Both the position numbers and the translations under genes were made by a program. Source: an uncultured Bacteroidota bacterium (GTDB taxonomy: Bacteria; Bacteroidota; Bacteroidia; Chitinophagales; Chitinophagaceae). Taken from it: 64,000 nucleotides of DNA. The stretch covers positions 7,379-71,378 of the forward strand of contig CAMLGR010000002.1 of NCBI GenBank assembly GCA_946479615.1. Direction: 5' to 3'. Under the pieces are notes generated by a model. That model worked only from the letters and a program-made list of their open reading frames with translations. It made no database searches and was not told where the DNA came from. Numbering within the stretch: the first letter of the stretch is position 1; every line of letters starts with the position of its first letter. Shown piece after piece: positions 44,380 to 52,768 of the stretch.

Positions 44380-45821
44380 ACCTTTCCATACCAGCTAACG
44401 ACAAAGACAGTTTACTAAGTACGCTTAAAATAGCCAATCTCAAATTTCAACAAACTTACCCGGGTGATAAACCCGACCGCCAACCCGTACATACTGTTTA
44501 TGGTGGTGCCAATCTTTTCAAAGCCGATACCTGTGTAAAAATGGGAGAGATCGCCTTGAAGAACCTGCAAACCTATGCACCCGACTTTGTTACGCTCGCC
44601 AAAGTGCTGCATATAGAAGGATATAAAGAATTGCCCGGTATCGATAAAAAATCAGATCATGATAAAATTGAAAAGCTGGCTAAAAAGTTGGGAAAGATGA
44701 GTGAAGAAGACAGGAAGAAAGAACCTGCCTGGCTTTCTTATTCTGTTTACAATAAGATCATTCAAAAACTAAAAACAGAAGCAGTTGAAGACTTTCGGAT
44801 CGATTTCGAAGATGGATTTGGTAACCGCCCGGATGAAGAAGAAGATGCAACAACAGTAACTGCCGCGACCGAATTAGCAAAAGGAATAAAAGCAAAGACC
44901 GTTTCACCATTTATTGGCATTCGAATCAAACCATTTACAGAAGATCTCAAGAACCGTGGTGTCAGAACGCTGGACATTTTCCTGACCACATTGATTGAAA
45001 AAACAAAAGGCAATATCCCGGAGAATTTTGTCGTGATGCTTCCCAAAGTCACCATTCCCGAACAGGTGATCACCATGGTGCGCCTTTTCGAGATCATTGA
45101 AAAGAAACATAACCTGGTGGCCGGCACACTCAAAATGGAAACCATGGTGGAAGCTACCCAGATCATTATGGATGATGAAGGTCGAAATCCATTATTAAAG
45201 ATCATTCGCGCCAGTAACGGCCGTTGCATCGCCGCGCATTTCGGCACCTATGATTATACAGCCTCCTGTGGCATTACCGCCAGGTACCAGACTATGGATC
45301 ATCCTGTCTGCGATTTTGCGCATCACATGACCAAAGTGGCATTAGGCGGTACGGGTATATTCTTATCTGATGGAGCTACCAACGTAATGCCGGTGGCACC
45401 GCACCGCGGCGATAAACTATCGGCTACACAACGGGAAGAAAACCGTGAATCGGTTCATAATGCCTGGAGGACCGGTTATAACCATACGATGCATTCACTG
45501 ATCAATGGATTTTATCAGGGCTGGGATCTCAATCCCGCACAATTACCCATGAGATATGCAGCTACCTATAATTTCTTTTTAAGCAGTATGCACGATGCGA
45601 CCTTTCGCCTGAAAACATTCGTGGAACGCGCGGCCATTTCAACATTGACAGGTGATATTTTTGATGATGCAGCTACGGGGCAGGGCCTGCTTAATTTCTT
45701 TTTAAAAGCAATGAACTGCGGTGCGATCAGTGAAGAAGAAGCCACAGCTACCGGTCTTACGATCGAAGAGATCAGGAGCCGGTCATTTTATAAAATTCTA
45801 CAGGGAAGAAGAGGGAAATAA
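44376..45821 (+). CDS. DUF6986-like HpcH/HpaI-CitE superfamily aldolase/lyase
   Basis: A 481-residue TIM-barrel protein of the HpcH/HpaI aldolase and citrate-lyase beta superfamily. RIDFEDGFGNRPDEEE (141-156) and TLKMETMVEAT with Glu255 look like the metal-binding acidic residues. It resembles a family called DUF6986, sometimes annotated phosphoenolpyruvate kinase, which I recall near ureide genes in other phyla. Its position at the end of the allantoin operon suggests it handles ureidoglycolate or glyoxylate, for example by condensation, as malate synthase would. That role is inference. No classical malate synthase or ureidoglycolate lyase is in the window. Confidence 0.78.
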   Translation: MNLSIPANDKDSLLSTLKIANLKFQQTYPGDKPDRQPVHTVYGGANLFKADTCVKMGEIALKNLQTYAPDFVTLAKVLHIEGYKELPGIDKKSDHDKIEKLAKKLGKMSEEDRKKEPAWLSYSVYNKIIQKLKTEAVEDFRIDFEDGFGNRPDEEEDATTVTAATELAKGIKAKTVSPFIGIRIKPFTEDLKNRGVRTLDIFLTTLIEKTKGNIPENFVVMLPKVTIPEQVITMVRLFEIIEKKHNLVAGTLKMETMVEATQIIMDDEGRNPLLKIIRASNGRCIAAHFGTYDYTASCGITARYQTMDHPVCDFAHHMTKVALGGTGIFLSDGATNVMPVAPHRGDKLSATQREENRESVHNAWRTGYNHTMHSLINGFYQGWDLNPAQLPMRYAATYNFFLSSMHDATFRLKTFVERAAISTLTGDIFDDAATGQGLLNFFLKAMNCGAISEEEATATGLTIEEIRSRSFYKILQGRRGK

Positions 45822-45871
45822 GCGGGTTCGTGCGGGAGTGTAGGAAAATTCCGATAGGTGAAATATAATGC

Positions 45872-46038
45872 AATAGAACACGGATAGAAGTGGATGGATG
45901 GATTAAAAGTGATTGATATTATTTAGTATCTGTATTATACCTGTTTTATCTGTGCCATCCGTATTCCATTTCTTCTACTGAAATGCGCTTGCAAAATCTG
46001 CATTACATCCGTTCATCCACTTCTATCCGTGTTCTATT
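45872..46038. repeat. Inverted-repeat element, family F6 (AGAACACGGATAGAAGTGGA)
   Basis: Left arm 45872-45901 and right arm 46009-46038 are complementary over about 30 bases with few mismatches. The 107-nt interior is also conserved with the copy at 60.4 kb, including an internal CATCCGTATTCCATTTCTTC. It lies between two genes transcribed in the same direction. Confidence 0.92.
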
Positions 46039-46102
46039 CTCTCTGAAACCTATTCTTAAGAATTGCCAGCTTCTTTTTAATTTTGCGCATTAAACTTTTC
46101 AC

Positions 46103-47230
46103 ATGACAATTGCTATCCTTGGGGCTGGAATGGTTGGTCGCGCTATTGCAGAAGACCTTGCGAAAGAATATGAGGTAACAGCATTTGACCTGAGCAAAGA
46201 AAGCCTGGAGGCAGTGCAAGCAAGAAACGCTGCTATCAAAACAGCAGCGGTTGATCTTTCTGATTATAAATCATACAAAGAATTTTTACTTCCTTTTGAT
46301 CTGGTAGTTACGGCAGTCCCCGGATTTATGGGATATAAAACGCTGGAAGCTGTGATCAATGCCGGTAAGAATGTAGTTGATATTTCTTTTTTCCCGGAGG
46401 ATGTTTTACAACTCGATAAACTGGCCAGAGAAAAACAGGTGACTGTCATCACCGACTGTGGCGTAGCACCTGGTGTCAGCAATTTTATCATAGGCCGGTA
46501 TAATGAAGAGATGAAGGTAAATTCTTTCGAATGCTATGTCGGCGGATTGCCAATTGAAAGGAAACCACCCTTTCAATACAAAGCTCCTTTTTCGCCGGTG
46601 GATGTGATCCAGGAATATATACGCCCGGCCCGCCTGGTAGAACAGGGACAGATTGTTACCAAACCTGCATTAAGCGACAGGGAAATGATAAATTTTGAAG
46701 AGGCCGGCCAGTTGGAAGCATTTAATACCGACGGACTGCGTTCGCTGATCTATACCATGGGGCATATTCCGGATATGAAAGAAAAAACATTACGCTATCC
46801 CGGGCATATCGATCTTATCATAGCATTGCAGCAAGCCGGTTTTTTCGATACCAAACCGCTTCGCATCAAACATGAAGATATTACTCCACTTGAATTTACC
46901 TCCCGCCTGCTCGTCAATGAATGGAAACTGGGTCCCGAAGAAGAAGAATTTACGGTGATGAAAGTAATCGTGAAAGGAGAGAAAGACGGCGCACAAAGAA
47001 CAATTGTATATAACCTATTTGACCGCTATGATACAACTACAAAAACTTCTTCTATGGCGCGTACCACAGGCTATACCTGTGCAGCTGCCGTAAACCTGGT
47101 CGCAAAAGGTTTATTCAATAAGAAAGGAGTATTTCCTCCCGAACTGGTAGGTAAATACAAAGAGTGTTTTGATTTTGTGATTGATTATTTAAGCAAACGA
47201 AAAGTCAATTGGAAATATTCTGAACAATAA
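46103..47230 (+). CDS. Saccharopine dehydrogenase family protein
   Basis: A 375-residue NAD(P)-dependent oxidoreductase. The N-terminal Rossmann motif is MTIAILGAGMVGRAIAEDL; VVDISFFPEDV and TDCGVAPGVSNFIIGRY are conserved in the saccharopine reductase family. The C-terminal half is the substrate domain (RYPGHIDLIIALQQAGFFD). The exact substrate is unclear; family members work in lysine metabolism and in carboxynorspermidine synthesis. It starts 65 bases after the right arm of an F6 repeat. Confidence 0.88.
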   Translation: MTIAILGAGMVGRAIAEDLAKEYEVTAFDLSKESLEAVQARNAAIKTAAVDLSDYKSYKEFLLPFDLVVTAVPGFMGYKTLEAVINAGKNVVDISFFPEDVLQLDKLAREKQVTVITDCGVAPGVSNFIIGRYNEEMKVNSFECYVGGLPIERKPPFQYKAPFSPVDVIQEYIRPARLVEQGQIVTKPALSDREMINFEEAGQLEAFNTDGLRSLIYTMGHIPDMKEKTLRYPGHIDLIIALQQAGFFDTKPLRIKHEDITPLEFTSRLLVNEWKLGPEEEEFTVMKVIVKGEKDGAQRTIVYNLFDRYDTTTKTSSMARTTGYTCAAAVNLVAKGLFNKKGVFPPELVGKYKECFDFVIDYLSKRKVNWKYSEQ

Positions 47231-47259
47231 AATTTTATTTCCCGCAGCCGCCTTCCTAT

Positions 47260-47385
47260 AATCTCCGCGGTCCTCTGTGGTATATGTCCTGTAAGAGATT
47301 CTATTCATAAAACTTTAAAAGACTTTATTCAGCAACCTTACTCCTGGACTTATTCCACAGAGGGCCACGGAGGACCGCGGAGATG
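47260..47385. repeat. Inverted-repeat element, family F5 (CTCCGCGGTCCTCTGTGG)
   Basis: Left arm 47260-47280 and right arm 47355-47385 are complementary (CTCCGCGGTCCTCTGTGG). The interior shares ATTCTATTCATAAA with the 24.2 kb copy. It lies between convergent genes. Confidence 0.9.
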
Positions 47386-47393
47386 AATCTCAA

Positions 47394-47423
47394 ATAAAAA
47401 AAGCAGCCATTGCTGACTGCTTT
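47394..47423 (-). terminator. Intrinsic terminator after the NFU gene
   Basis: On the minus strand AAAGCAG and CTGCTTT form a 7-bp stem around a 10-nt loop, followed by a run of T, 26 bases after the NFU stop codon. Confidence 0.75.
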
Positions 47424-47448
47424 ATCGATAAATTTTTTTTATAATTCC

Positions 47449-48045
47449 TTATTCGGCCTCTGCTACTACTTCTTTCACTTCCGGTATCATTCTTTTCATC
47501 ATACCCTCGATACCTGCTTTTAATGTGATCATGGAAGAAGGGCAACCACTGCAGCTTCCCTGCAACATCAGGTTCACCACTCCTTCATCATAACTTTTAA
47601 ATTGTATAGCACCACCATCCATTTCAACAGCAGGTTTCACATAATTTTCCAGCAATTCCTTGATACGTTTTACCACATCATCATCATCGGCCAGCACTTC
47701 ATTGCTGCTCTCTTTTTTGATGTGTACTACTTCATCTTCATTGATCACTGCTTTGCCTTCTTCCAGGTATTCCTTCAGGAATTGACGGATCGCAGGGATC
47801 ACATCGTTCCATTCTGCGTCGGATGTCTTTGTCAGCGTTACAAAATTGCTGGCAATGAAAACAGCTTTGATAAAAGGAAAACCAAACAGTTCAACCGCGA
47901 GAGGAGAAGGTTTGGCGCTTTCAGCATCCGGGAAATCGATGCTCTTACCAGGATAAAGGAGTTTGTTCGCCACAAACTTCATCGTTTCCGGGTTAGGGGT
48001 CATTTCTGTATAAATGCTGATTACAGGGTTTCCAGTCTTGATCAT
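47449..48045 (-). CDS. NifU/NFU-type iron-sulfur scaffold protein
   Basis: A 198-residue protein with an N-terminal Nfu_N domain (SIYTEMTPNPETMKFVANKLL, about 1-90) and a C-terminal NifU-like domain with the cluster-binding CxxC: GSCSGCPSSMITLKAGIEGMM. It carries [Fe-S] clusters to target apoproteins. The start is the ATG at 48045; the longer frame has a run of Pro/Cys residues without family similarity. It has its own terminator. Confidence 0.94.
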   Translation of the reverse strand: MIKTGNPVISIYTEMTPNPETMKFVANKLLYPGKSIDFPDAESAKPSPLAVELFGFPFIKAVFIASNFVTLTKTSDAEWNDVIPAIRQFLKEYLEEGKAVINEDEVVHIKKESSNEVLADDDDVVKRIKELLENYVKPAVEMDGGAIQFKSYDEGVVNLMLQGSCSGCPSSMITLKAGIEGMMKRMIPEVKEVVAEAE

Positions 48046-48194
48046 AATATCATGAGTTTTAACAAATCCGCCCGGCGAAAGCCCCGGCGGACAGCACAAA
48101 AATAACAACAAAAAACCGGGATTGTTTACGAATGCCGGAAAGACAGGCCAGTGGCGGGTTTCAGGGGGTTAAAGGTGGTGATGGAGGGCTGGTA

Positions 48195-48277
48195 TGATGG
48201 AACACGGATGACACGGACGAAAGGGATAAAAAGAATGTTAATTTAAATCTATCGGGTCTATCATCCGTCTTCTGTTA
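48195..48277. repeat. Inverted-repeat element, family F6 variant, shortened
   Basis: GGAACACGGATGACACGGAC on the left pairs imperfectly with ATCATCCGTCTTCTGTT on the right. The right arm overlaps the stop codon of the adjacent minus-strand gene. Confidence 0.65.
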
Positions 48278-48997
48278 TTCTTTGAATTTTCCGGTCTTTT
48301 TCAGGTACCGGACCATAACGTAAACCAGGAGGAGGATGCCCAGGATAATACCTCCCAGTATATTCCGGAACGGCTCATCGCCGCCGGTCAGTTCGGGGTA
48401 TTTCAATAATAAGATAAGTGTGATACCGATCAGCCAGATGAACTGGGTCGTGTGTTCTTTCAAAATCCACCGGCGCCAGTTGAAATGCATACCGCTGAAT
48501 GTTTTGCCAAGGCCACCCAGGCTTGGCCACCAGCGGTTTACTTTTTTGCAATATTCATCATAACCACTACCGAATTTTCCGCGTAAAAAATTTTCTTCCG
48601 CTAGCACGATCGCCTGGTAGACAAATAAAAAGATCGGGATCACAATCGCTACATATACCAATGAGTTTGCCAAAATACCTACCCCTAATAACATAAGGAT
48701 ATTACCTACATACAAAGGATTGCGGCAATGATTGAAAATGCCTTCTGTCACCAGCCCTTCAGCATATGGCTTTCCTTCTTTTCCCCCGCGAACGATATAA
48801 GCCAGCCCAATCGTTAACCCACGGATCAACTGACCGAGTATGGTCACGAATAAACCAATGGTGATTGGCCAGATATAATAGTGTTCACCAAACTGTTCGG
48901 ATGAGAAAATGGGCCATGATGGGATAAACAGGGCGCCATAAAAAATAATAAAGATCCAGTTGCGGTACTTAAAAAAGAAATTACCGATAGCGACCAT
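48275..48997 (-). CDS. Isoprenylcysteine carboxyl methyltransferase-like membrane protein
   Basis: A 240-residue membrane protein with five to six spans. The region GLVTEGIFNHCRNPLYVGNILMLLGVGILANSLVYVAIVIPIFLFVYQAIVLAEENFLRGKFGSGYDEYCKKVNRWWPSL has the RNPLYxG, E-E-x-x-L and YxxYxxxVxRWxP features of the ICMT/phospholipid methyltransferase superfamily. It probably methylates a lipid-like or thiol substrate at the inner membrane, with S-adenosylmethionine. The exact reaction is unknown. Confidence 0.87.
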   Translation of the reverse strand: MVAIGNFFFKYRNWIFIIFYGALFIPSWPIFSSEQFGEHYYIWPITIGLFVTILGQLIRGLTIGLAYIVRGGKEGKPYAEGLVTEGIFNHCRNPLYVGNILMLLGVGILANSLVYVAIVIPIFLFVYQAIVLAEENFLRGKFGSGYDEYCKKVNRWWPSLGGLGKTFSGMHFNWRRWILKEHTTQFIWLIGITLILLLKYPELTGGDEPFRNILGGIILGILLLVYVMVRYLKKTGKFKE

Positions 48998-49021
48998 AGT
49001 AGAAAGTTGGATGTTGAGATA

Positions 49022-49086
49022 TAATTATGAATGCAGAATTATGATTGTGCGTACCCTGTCACGACGATTCATAACTCATAATTTTT
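49022..49086. repeat. Inverted-repeat element, family F8 (AATTATGAAT)
   Basis: ATAATTATGAATGCAGAATT (49022-49041) pairs imperfectly with ATTCATAACTCATAATTTT (49068-49086). It ends 3 bases before the cmoA stop codon and separates two minus-strand genes. Confidence 0.7.
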
Positions 49087-49089
49087 GAT

Positions 49090-49818
49090 TTACTTTTTTA
49101 TCGCGATGATACCTGCAAAATTATACCACTTGAAAAATACTTCGCAATGAGCAAAACCACGGTCACGCAACAATGAAATATCTTCACTCAGTTTGTAAGG
49201 AATCAATACATTTTCCAGCGCCTCGCGTTTTTGTGAAATTTCCAGTTCGCTATAATTATTGCGGCGCTTGTAATTATAATAATATTCGATAAAATCCCTG
49301 TTGAAATTGCTTTCTTCCGCCAGTATTTTTTCAACCAGTATCAAAGCACCACCCGGGTTAAGGCCATCAAAAATATCTTTTAAAACTTTTTCCCGGTAAA
49401 TTGGTCGTACAAACTGGAGCGTCAGGCATAATACAACCACCGATGCATTGGTAACTTTTACACCCTCGCTAAGATCGGCGCAACGCAAATCATAATCACG
49501 GGAAAAACCAAGCTCCATCAATTTGGATTTGCATTTATCCAGCATCTCCTGCGAATCATCGATACCTACAAAACGGATATTCTGGTTCACCATCGTATCC
49601 ATTCCAATCATCGTAGTGCCGGTCGAGCAACCCAGGTCATATACATCGGATCCTTCTTTGGCATGATCGGCGGCCAGTTCGGCCATCATCCGCTGGATCT
49701 CTCCATAATACGGCACCGAGCGGTTCACCATATCATCAAATACTTTGGCTACATTTTCACCAAACTTAAAATCGCTGGCTTGTTCTATTTCGTCTTTAAA
49801 AACTTCATCTTTGCCCAT
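49090..49818 (-). CDS. cmoA: Carboxy-S-adenosyl-L-methionine synthase
   Basis: A 242-residue class I methyltransferase-fold enzyme. It makes carboxy-SAM from SAM and prephenate for tRNA wobble uridine modification. Matches to E. coli CmoA are strong: FGENVAKVFDDMVNRSVPYYGEIQRMM, YDLGCSTGTT, VVLCLTLQFV, GLNPGGALILVEK and YSELEISQKREALENVL. The start is the ATG at 49818 (MGKDEVFKDEIEQ). The longer frame encodes a hydrophobic N-terminus on the complement of the divergent gene and is rejected. The partner cmoB is not in the window. Confidence 0.95.
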   Translation of the reverse strand: MGKDEVFKDEIEQASDFKFGENVAKVFDDMVNRSVPYYGEIQRMMAELAADHAKEGSDVYDLGCSTGTTMIGMDTMVNQNIRFVGIDDSQEMLDKCKSKLMELGFSRDYDLRCADLSEGVKVTNASVVVLCLTLQFVRPIYREKVLKDIFDGLNPGGALILVEKILAEESNFNRDFIEYYYNYKRRNNYSELEISQKREALENVLIPYKLSEDISLLRDRGFAHCEVFFKWYNFAGIIAIKK

Positions 49819-49855
49819 AAAATAAAAATAAAGGATACAAAGTAAAGCATTTACG

Positions 49856-50215
49856 ATGAAGAAAATATACCATCTTGGCAATTGTACTACCTGCCAGGCC
49901 ATTATCAGCGAAACAGGAGTAGATAAAAAGGGTTTTGCTATGCAGGATATCAAGTTTGAAAGGATCACACCTGCCCAGCTGGAGGAAATGAAAAAAATGA
50001 GCGGCAGCTATGAATCACTGTTCAGCCGCCGTGCCATGAAATACAAGGAACTGGGGTTGAAAGACAAGAAACTCGAAGAAAAAGACTACCGCAATTTTAT
50101 CCTGGAAGAATATACGTTCCTGAAACGACCGGTTACGATCATCGATGATAAAATATTTATCGGCAATGAGAAAAAATCGGTGGAAGGGCTGAAGAAGGCA
50201 GTGAAAGAATTATGA
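49856..50215 (+). CDS. ArsC/Spx-like thioredoxin-fold protein
   Basis: A 119-residue protein of the arsenate reductase/Spx family. The N-terminal CTTC (LGNCTTCQAI) gives a redox-active CxxC, and LEEKDYRNFILEEYTFLKRPVTIIDDKIFIG has the conserved RP-V segment. It could be an arsenate reductase or a redox regulator; no ars genes are nearby. It is divergent from cmoA with 37 bases between start codons. Its final Glu-Leu codons and stop lie within the left part of an F8 repeat. Confidence 0.88.
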   Translation: MKKIYHLGNCTTCQAIISETGVDKKGFAMQDIKFERITPAQLEEMKKMSGSYESLFSRRAMKYKELGLKDKKLEEKDYRNFILEEYTFLKRPVTIIDDKIFIGNEKKSVEGLKKAVKEL

Positions 50216-50266
50216 GTTATAAATTAAGAATTATGAATGGGGACAGGCAGTTTAATTCATAATTCA
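50208..50266. repeat. Inverted-repeat element, family F8 (AATTATGAAT)
   Basis: GAATTATGAGTTATAAATTA, then AGAATTATGAAT (50228-50239), pairs with ATTCATAATTC (50254-50265). The ArsC-like stop codon lies in the left copy. It sits between convergent genes. Confidence 0.75.
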
Positions 50267-50274
50267 CCATTCTC

Positions 50275-51537
50275 CTAATGCATACCTCCTTCTGCAGGCA
50301 AAGTCGCTTCTTTAATACCACCGTGCTTCTTTTCACTGGACAATACATACCACGCGATAAAAACACTGATGAGCATAAAGATGCCTCCGAGTAAAAAGGA
50401 TACCCCTGGAAAATATACCGGCGCATTCTGCCTGGTAAAATAGGTGAACAGGTTATTCATGATCAACGGGCCGATGATCGTGGTAAGGCTCATCAGGCTG
50501 GTCAGTGTTCCCTGTAATTCTCCCTGTTCATTCGGCGGCACATGTCCTGCCAGTACAGATTGCAGCGAAGGACCGGCAATGCCACCTAAACAATAAGGCA
50601 CTAAAAAAGCAAACATCATCCAGCTTTGCGTGGCAAAAGCAAAAAGAACAAGCCCGATAGTATATAAACTCAAGCCCAGGTAAATACTTTTCTCATTACC
50701 CAGTTTCGGATTGATCACCCTGGTCAAACCCGCCTGCACACCTCCTACCAGCACTCCTACTACAGCCAATGATATACCTACCATCTTTTCGCTCCAGTTG
50801 AAACGATAAATAGTAAAGAAGCTCCAGTTACCCTGTACAGCTTGTGCTGCGAGATAGATAAGAAAAAAACAAATGGCCAGTCCGCCGATAGCAGGATATC
50901 TTTTTAGTAATCGTAATGATCCTAACGGGTTGGCTCTTTTCCATTCAAAAGCCCGGCGGTTGTCTTTACTTAATGATTCCGGCAATGCGAAATAGCCATA
51001 TAAACAGTTGACCAGGCAAAGGCCAGCGGCAGCATAGAAAGGAGCGCGGATACCCCAGCCCGCTAATAAACCTCCTAATGCAGGCCCGATTACAAATCCC
51101 AATCCGAAAGCAGCGCCGACAAGACCAAAATTCTTGGCTCTTGTTTCGGGTGTACTTACATCAGCGATATATGCAGAGGCTGTTGTAAAACTGGCCCCGG
51201 TCAATCCGGCGATGATCCGGCCCACAAACAACCATCCATAGCTGGGTGCCAGTGCCAGGAATAAATAATCGATCCCAAATCCCAGCAGGGAACAAAGAAG
51301 AACAGGACGACGGCCATAGCGGTCACTCAGGTTGCCTACGATGGGGGCACATACAAATTGCGTGATGGCATAGGCAGCTAATAGCCAGGCGCCGTATGCA
51401 CTGGCTTCGTTGATAGAAATATGCTTTAATTGAGCGATCAGGTCGGGCATAACAGGGATAATTAATCCCCATCCCATGATATCAATAAGTAGTGTAATGA
51501 ATATAAATCCTACTGCTGCCTGTCGGTTTGTTGCCAT
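50275..51537 (-). CDS. TCR/Tet family MFS transporter
   Basis: A 420-residue 12-span major facilitator protein. It has the TetA-like first span [19 protein letters not shown], the motif A loop [14 protein letters not shown], and [20 protein letters not shown] as motif C (GxxxGPxx[16 protein letters not shown]). Such proteins are drug:proton antiporters. Resistance to tetracycline cannot be claimed, since chromosomal homologues are widespread in this group. The start is the ATG at 51537. Confidence 0.9.
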   Translation of the reverse strand: MATNRQAAVGFIFITLLIDIMGWGLIIPVMPDLIAQLKHISINEASAYGAWLLAAYAITQFVCAPIVGNLSDRYGRRPVLLCSLLGFGIDYLFLALAPSYGWLFVGRIIAGLTGASFTTASAYIADVSTPETRAKNFGLVGAAFGLGFVIGPALGGLLAGWGIRAPFYAAAGLCLVNCLYGYFALPESLSKDNRRAFEWKRANPLGSLRLLKRYPAIGGLAICFFLIYLAAQAVQGNWSFFTIYRFNWSEKMVGISLAVVGVLVGGVQAGLTRVINPKLGNEKSIYLGLSLYTIGLVLFAFATQSWMMFAFLVPYCLGGIAGPSLQSVLAGHVPPNEQGELQGTLTSLMSLTTIIGPLIMNNLFTYFTRQNAPVYFPGVSFLLGGIFMLISVFIAWYVLSSEKKHGGIKEATLPAEGGMH

Positions 51538-51662
51538 AAAATAGTAATAGCGACAAAATTGCACGTTTTTTCATAAGGGAGGGTTATTTTTTTATAAACA
51601 GGCATGTTTTTGGGCGTATTGCGAATTAACAAAGCTTGCAGGAATGTAAAGATCAGAGTATT

Positions 51663-51670
51663 TATCTTTG
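51663..51670 (+). promoter_or_regulatory. -7 element upstream of the OmpA gene
   Basis: TATCTTTG matches the Bacteroidota -7 consensus and lies 65 bases upstream of the ATG. A TTG at 51636-51638 is 24 bases upstream, slightly longer than the usual spacing. Confidence 0.5.
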
Positions 51671-51735
51671 AGGCTTTACAACCACTGCGATGGACACTGC
51701 AGTAGAACCAAACAAAATTTTTCATTTAAAAAAAC

Positions 51736-52617
51736 ATGTCCATGATTAGTAAAAAATTTCTTTTGCCTTTTCTATCCGTTGTTATTTTTTCTTCTTCTTG
51801 TGTAAGCTCCAAGAAGTTTAAAAAATCACAGGCTGATTATGCCGCCCTGCAAACCCAGTATACGCAATCTCAAAGCAGTCTTACAGATTGTAATAATGAG
51901 AAAGCAGAATTGAACCGGCAGAAATCAGGTTTGGAAAATGATATCGCCAACCTCAACAAACAGATAGATTTTTTAAAAGAAAACAATACCCAGGCCCTGA
52001 AGCAATTGCAGGATCTTTCTGTGATCTCTTCTTCCCAGGCTGAAAGTATTAAGAAATCAATGGAGAACATTGGCGCCAAAGATTCTTATATCCAGACATT
52101 GCAACAGCAAATGGCACATAAGGATTCCATCAACATGGCGCTCGTCATGAACCTGAAGGGTGCAGTTGGCAACATGAACGATGCAGATATCAATATCAAA
52201 GTTGATAAAGGTGTGGTTTACATAGATATCTCCGACAAACTGTTGTTCAAGAGCGGTAAATACGAAGTTACCAATGACGCAAAAACCGTATTGGGAAAAG
52301 TAGCTGCCGTATTGAAAAATCAACCTGATATCGAATTCATGGTAGAAGGACATACCGATAACGTGGCTTTCAGAAGCGGCGTATTGCTCGACAACTGGGA
52401 TCTCAGTGTAAAAAGAGCTACCGCAGTAGTAAGAATTTTACAAAATCAATACGGATTGGATCCTGCCAAGATCGCCGCCGCAGGCCGTTCAGAATACAAA
52501 CCTGTAGCAGATAACAGTACAGCCGAAGGAAAAGCAGCGAACCGCAGAACAAGGATCGTGATCCTTCCACAACTTGACCAGTTCTTCAAATTACTGGAGC
52601 CTAACGCAGGAAAATAA
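51736..52617 (+). CDS. OmpA family lipoprotein
   Basis: A 293-residue envelope protein. The N-terminus MSMISKKFLLPFLSVVIFSSSC is a lipoprotein signal with the lipobox Cys at residue 22. A coiled coil covers about residues 30-130. The C-terminal OmpA/MotB domain binds peptidoglycan: DISDKLLFKSGKYEV, FMVEGHTDNVAF and AAGRSEYKPVADNSTAEGKAANRRTRIVI. The layout resembles Pal-like anchors between outer membrane and cell wall. It is transcribed alone. Confidence 0.93.
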   Translation: MSMISKKFLLPFLSVVIFSSSCVSSKKFKKSQADYAALQTQYTQSQSSLTDCNNEKAELNRQKSGLENDIANLNKQIDFLKENNTQALKQLQDLSVISSSQAESIKKSMENIGAKDSYIQTLQQQMAHKDSINMALVMNLKGAVGNMNDADINIKVDKGVVYIDISDKLLFKSGKYEVTNDAKTVLGKVAAVLKNQPDIEFMVEGHTDNVAFRSGVLLDNWDLSVKRATAVVRILQNQYGLDPAKIAAAGRSEYKPVADNSTAEGKAANRRTRIVILPQLDQFFKLLEPNAGK

Positions 52618-52644
52618 ACGACTGCCTGGGCTTGTAAATTTTTG

Positions 52645-52738
52645 AATGTACGATGTCAGAGGTACGATGTACGCAATTCCGATAGCAGAAAAGTTTCTGA
52701 AAAGGAAAGTCATACATCGTACCTCTGACATCGTACAT
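52645..52738. repeat. Inverted-repeat element, family F2 (GTACGATGTCAGAGGTACGA), complete
   Basis: Left arm 52645-52673 and right arm 52710-52738 are complementary over 29 bases with one mismatch and a 36-nt loop. It lies 28 bases after the OmpA stop codon and 30 before the M28 gene. The right arm is followed by a T-run, so it could serve as a terminator. Confidence 0.95.
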
Positions 52739-52768
52739 TTTTTTTATCTTCCCTTAAATTAACACTCC

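Noticed and set aside
49819..49968. Hydrophobic N-terminal extension of CmoA
   Set aside because: It is antisense to the start of the ArsC-like gene and absent from CmoA; the ATG at 49818 fits the family.
50275..51537. Tetracycline resistance gene
   Set aside because: It resembles the TCR/Tet MFS group, but such chromosomal transporters are common and specificity cannot be read from the sequence.
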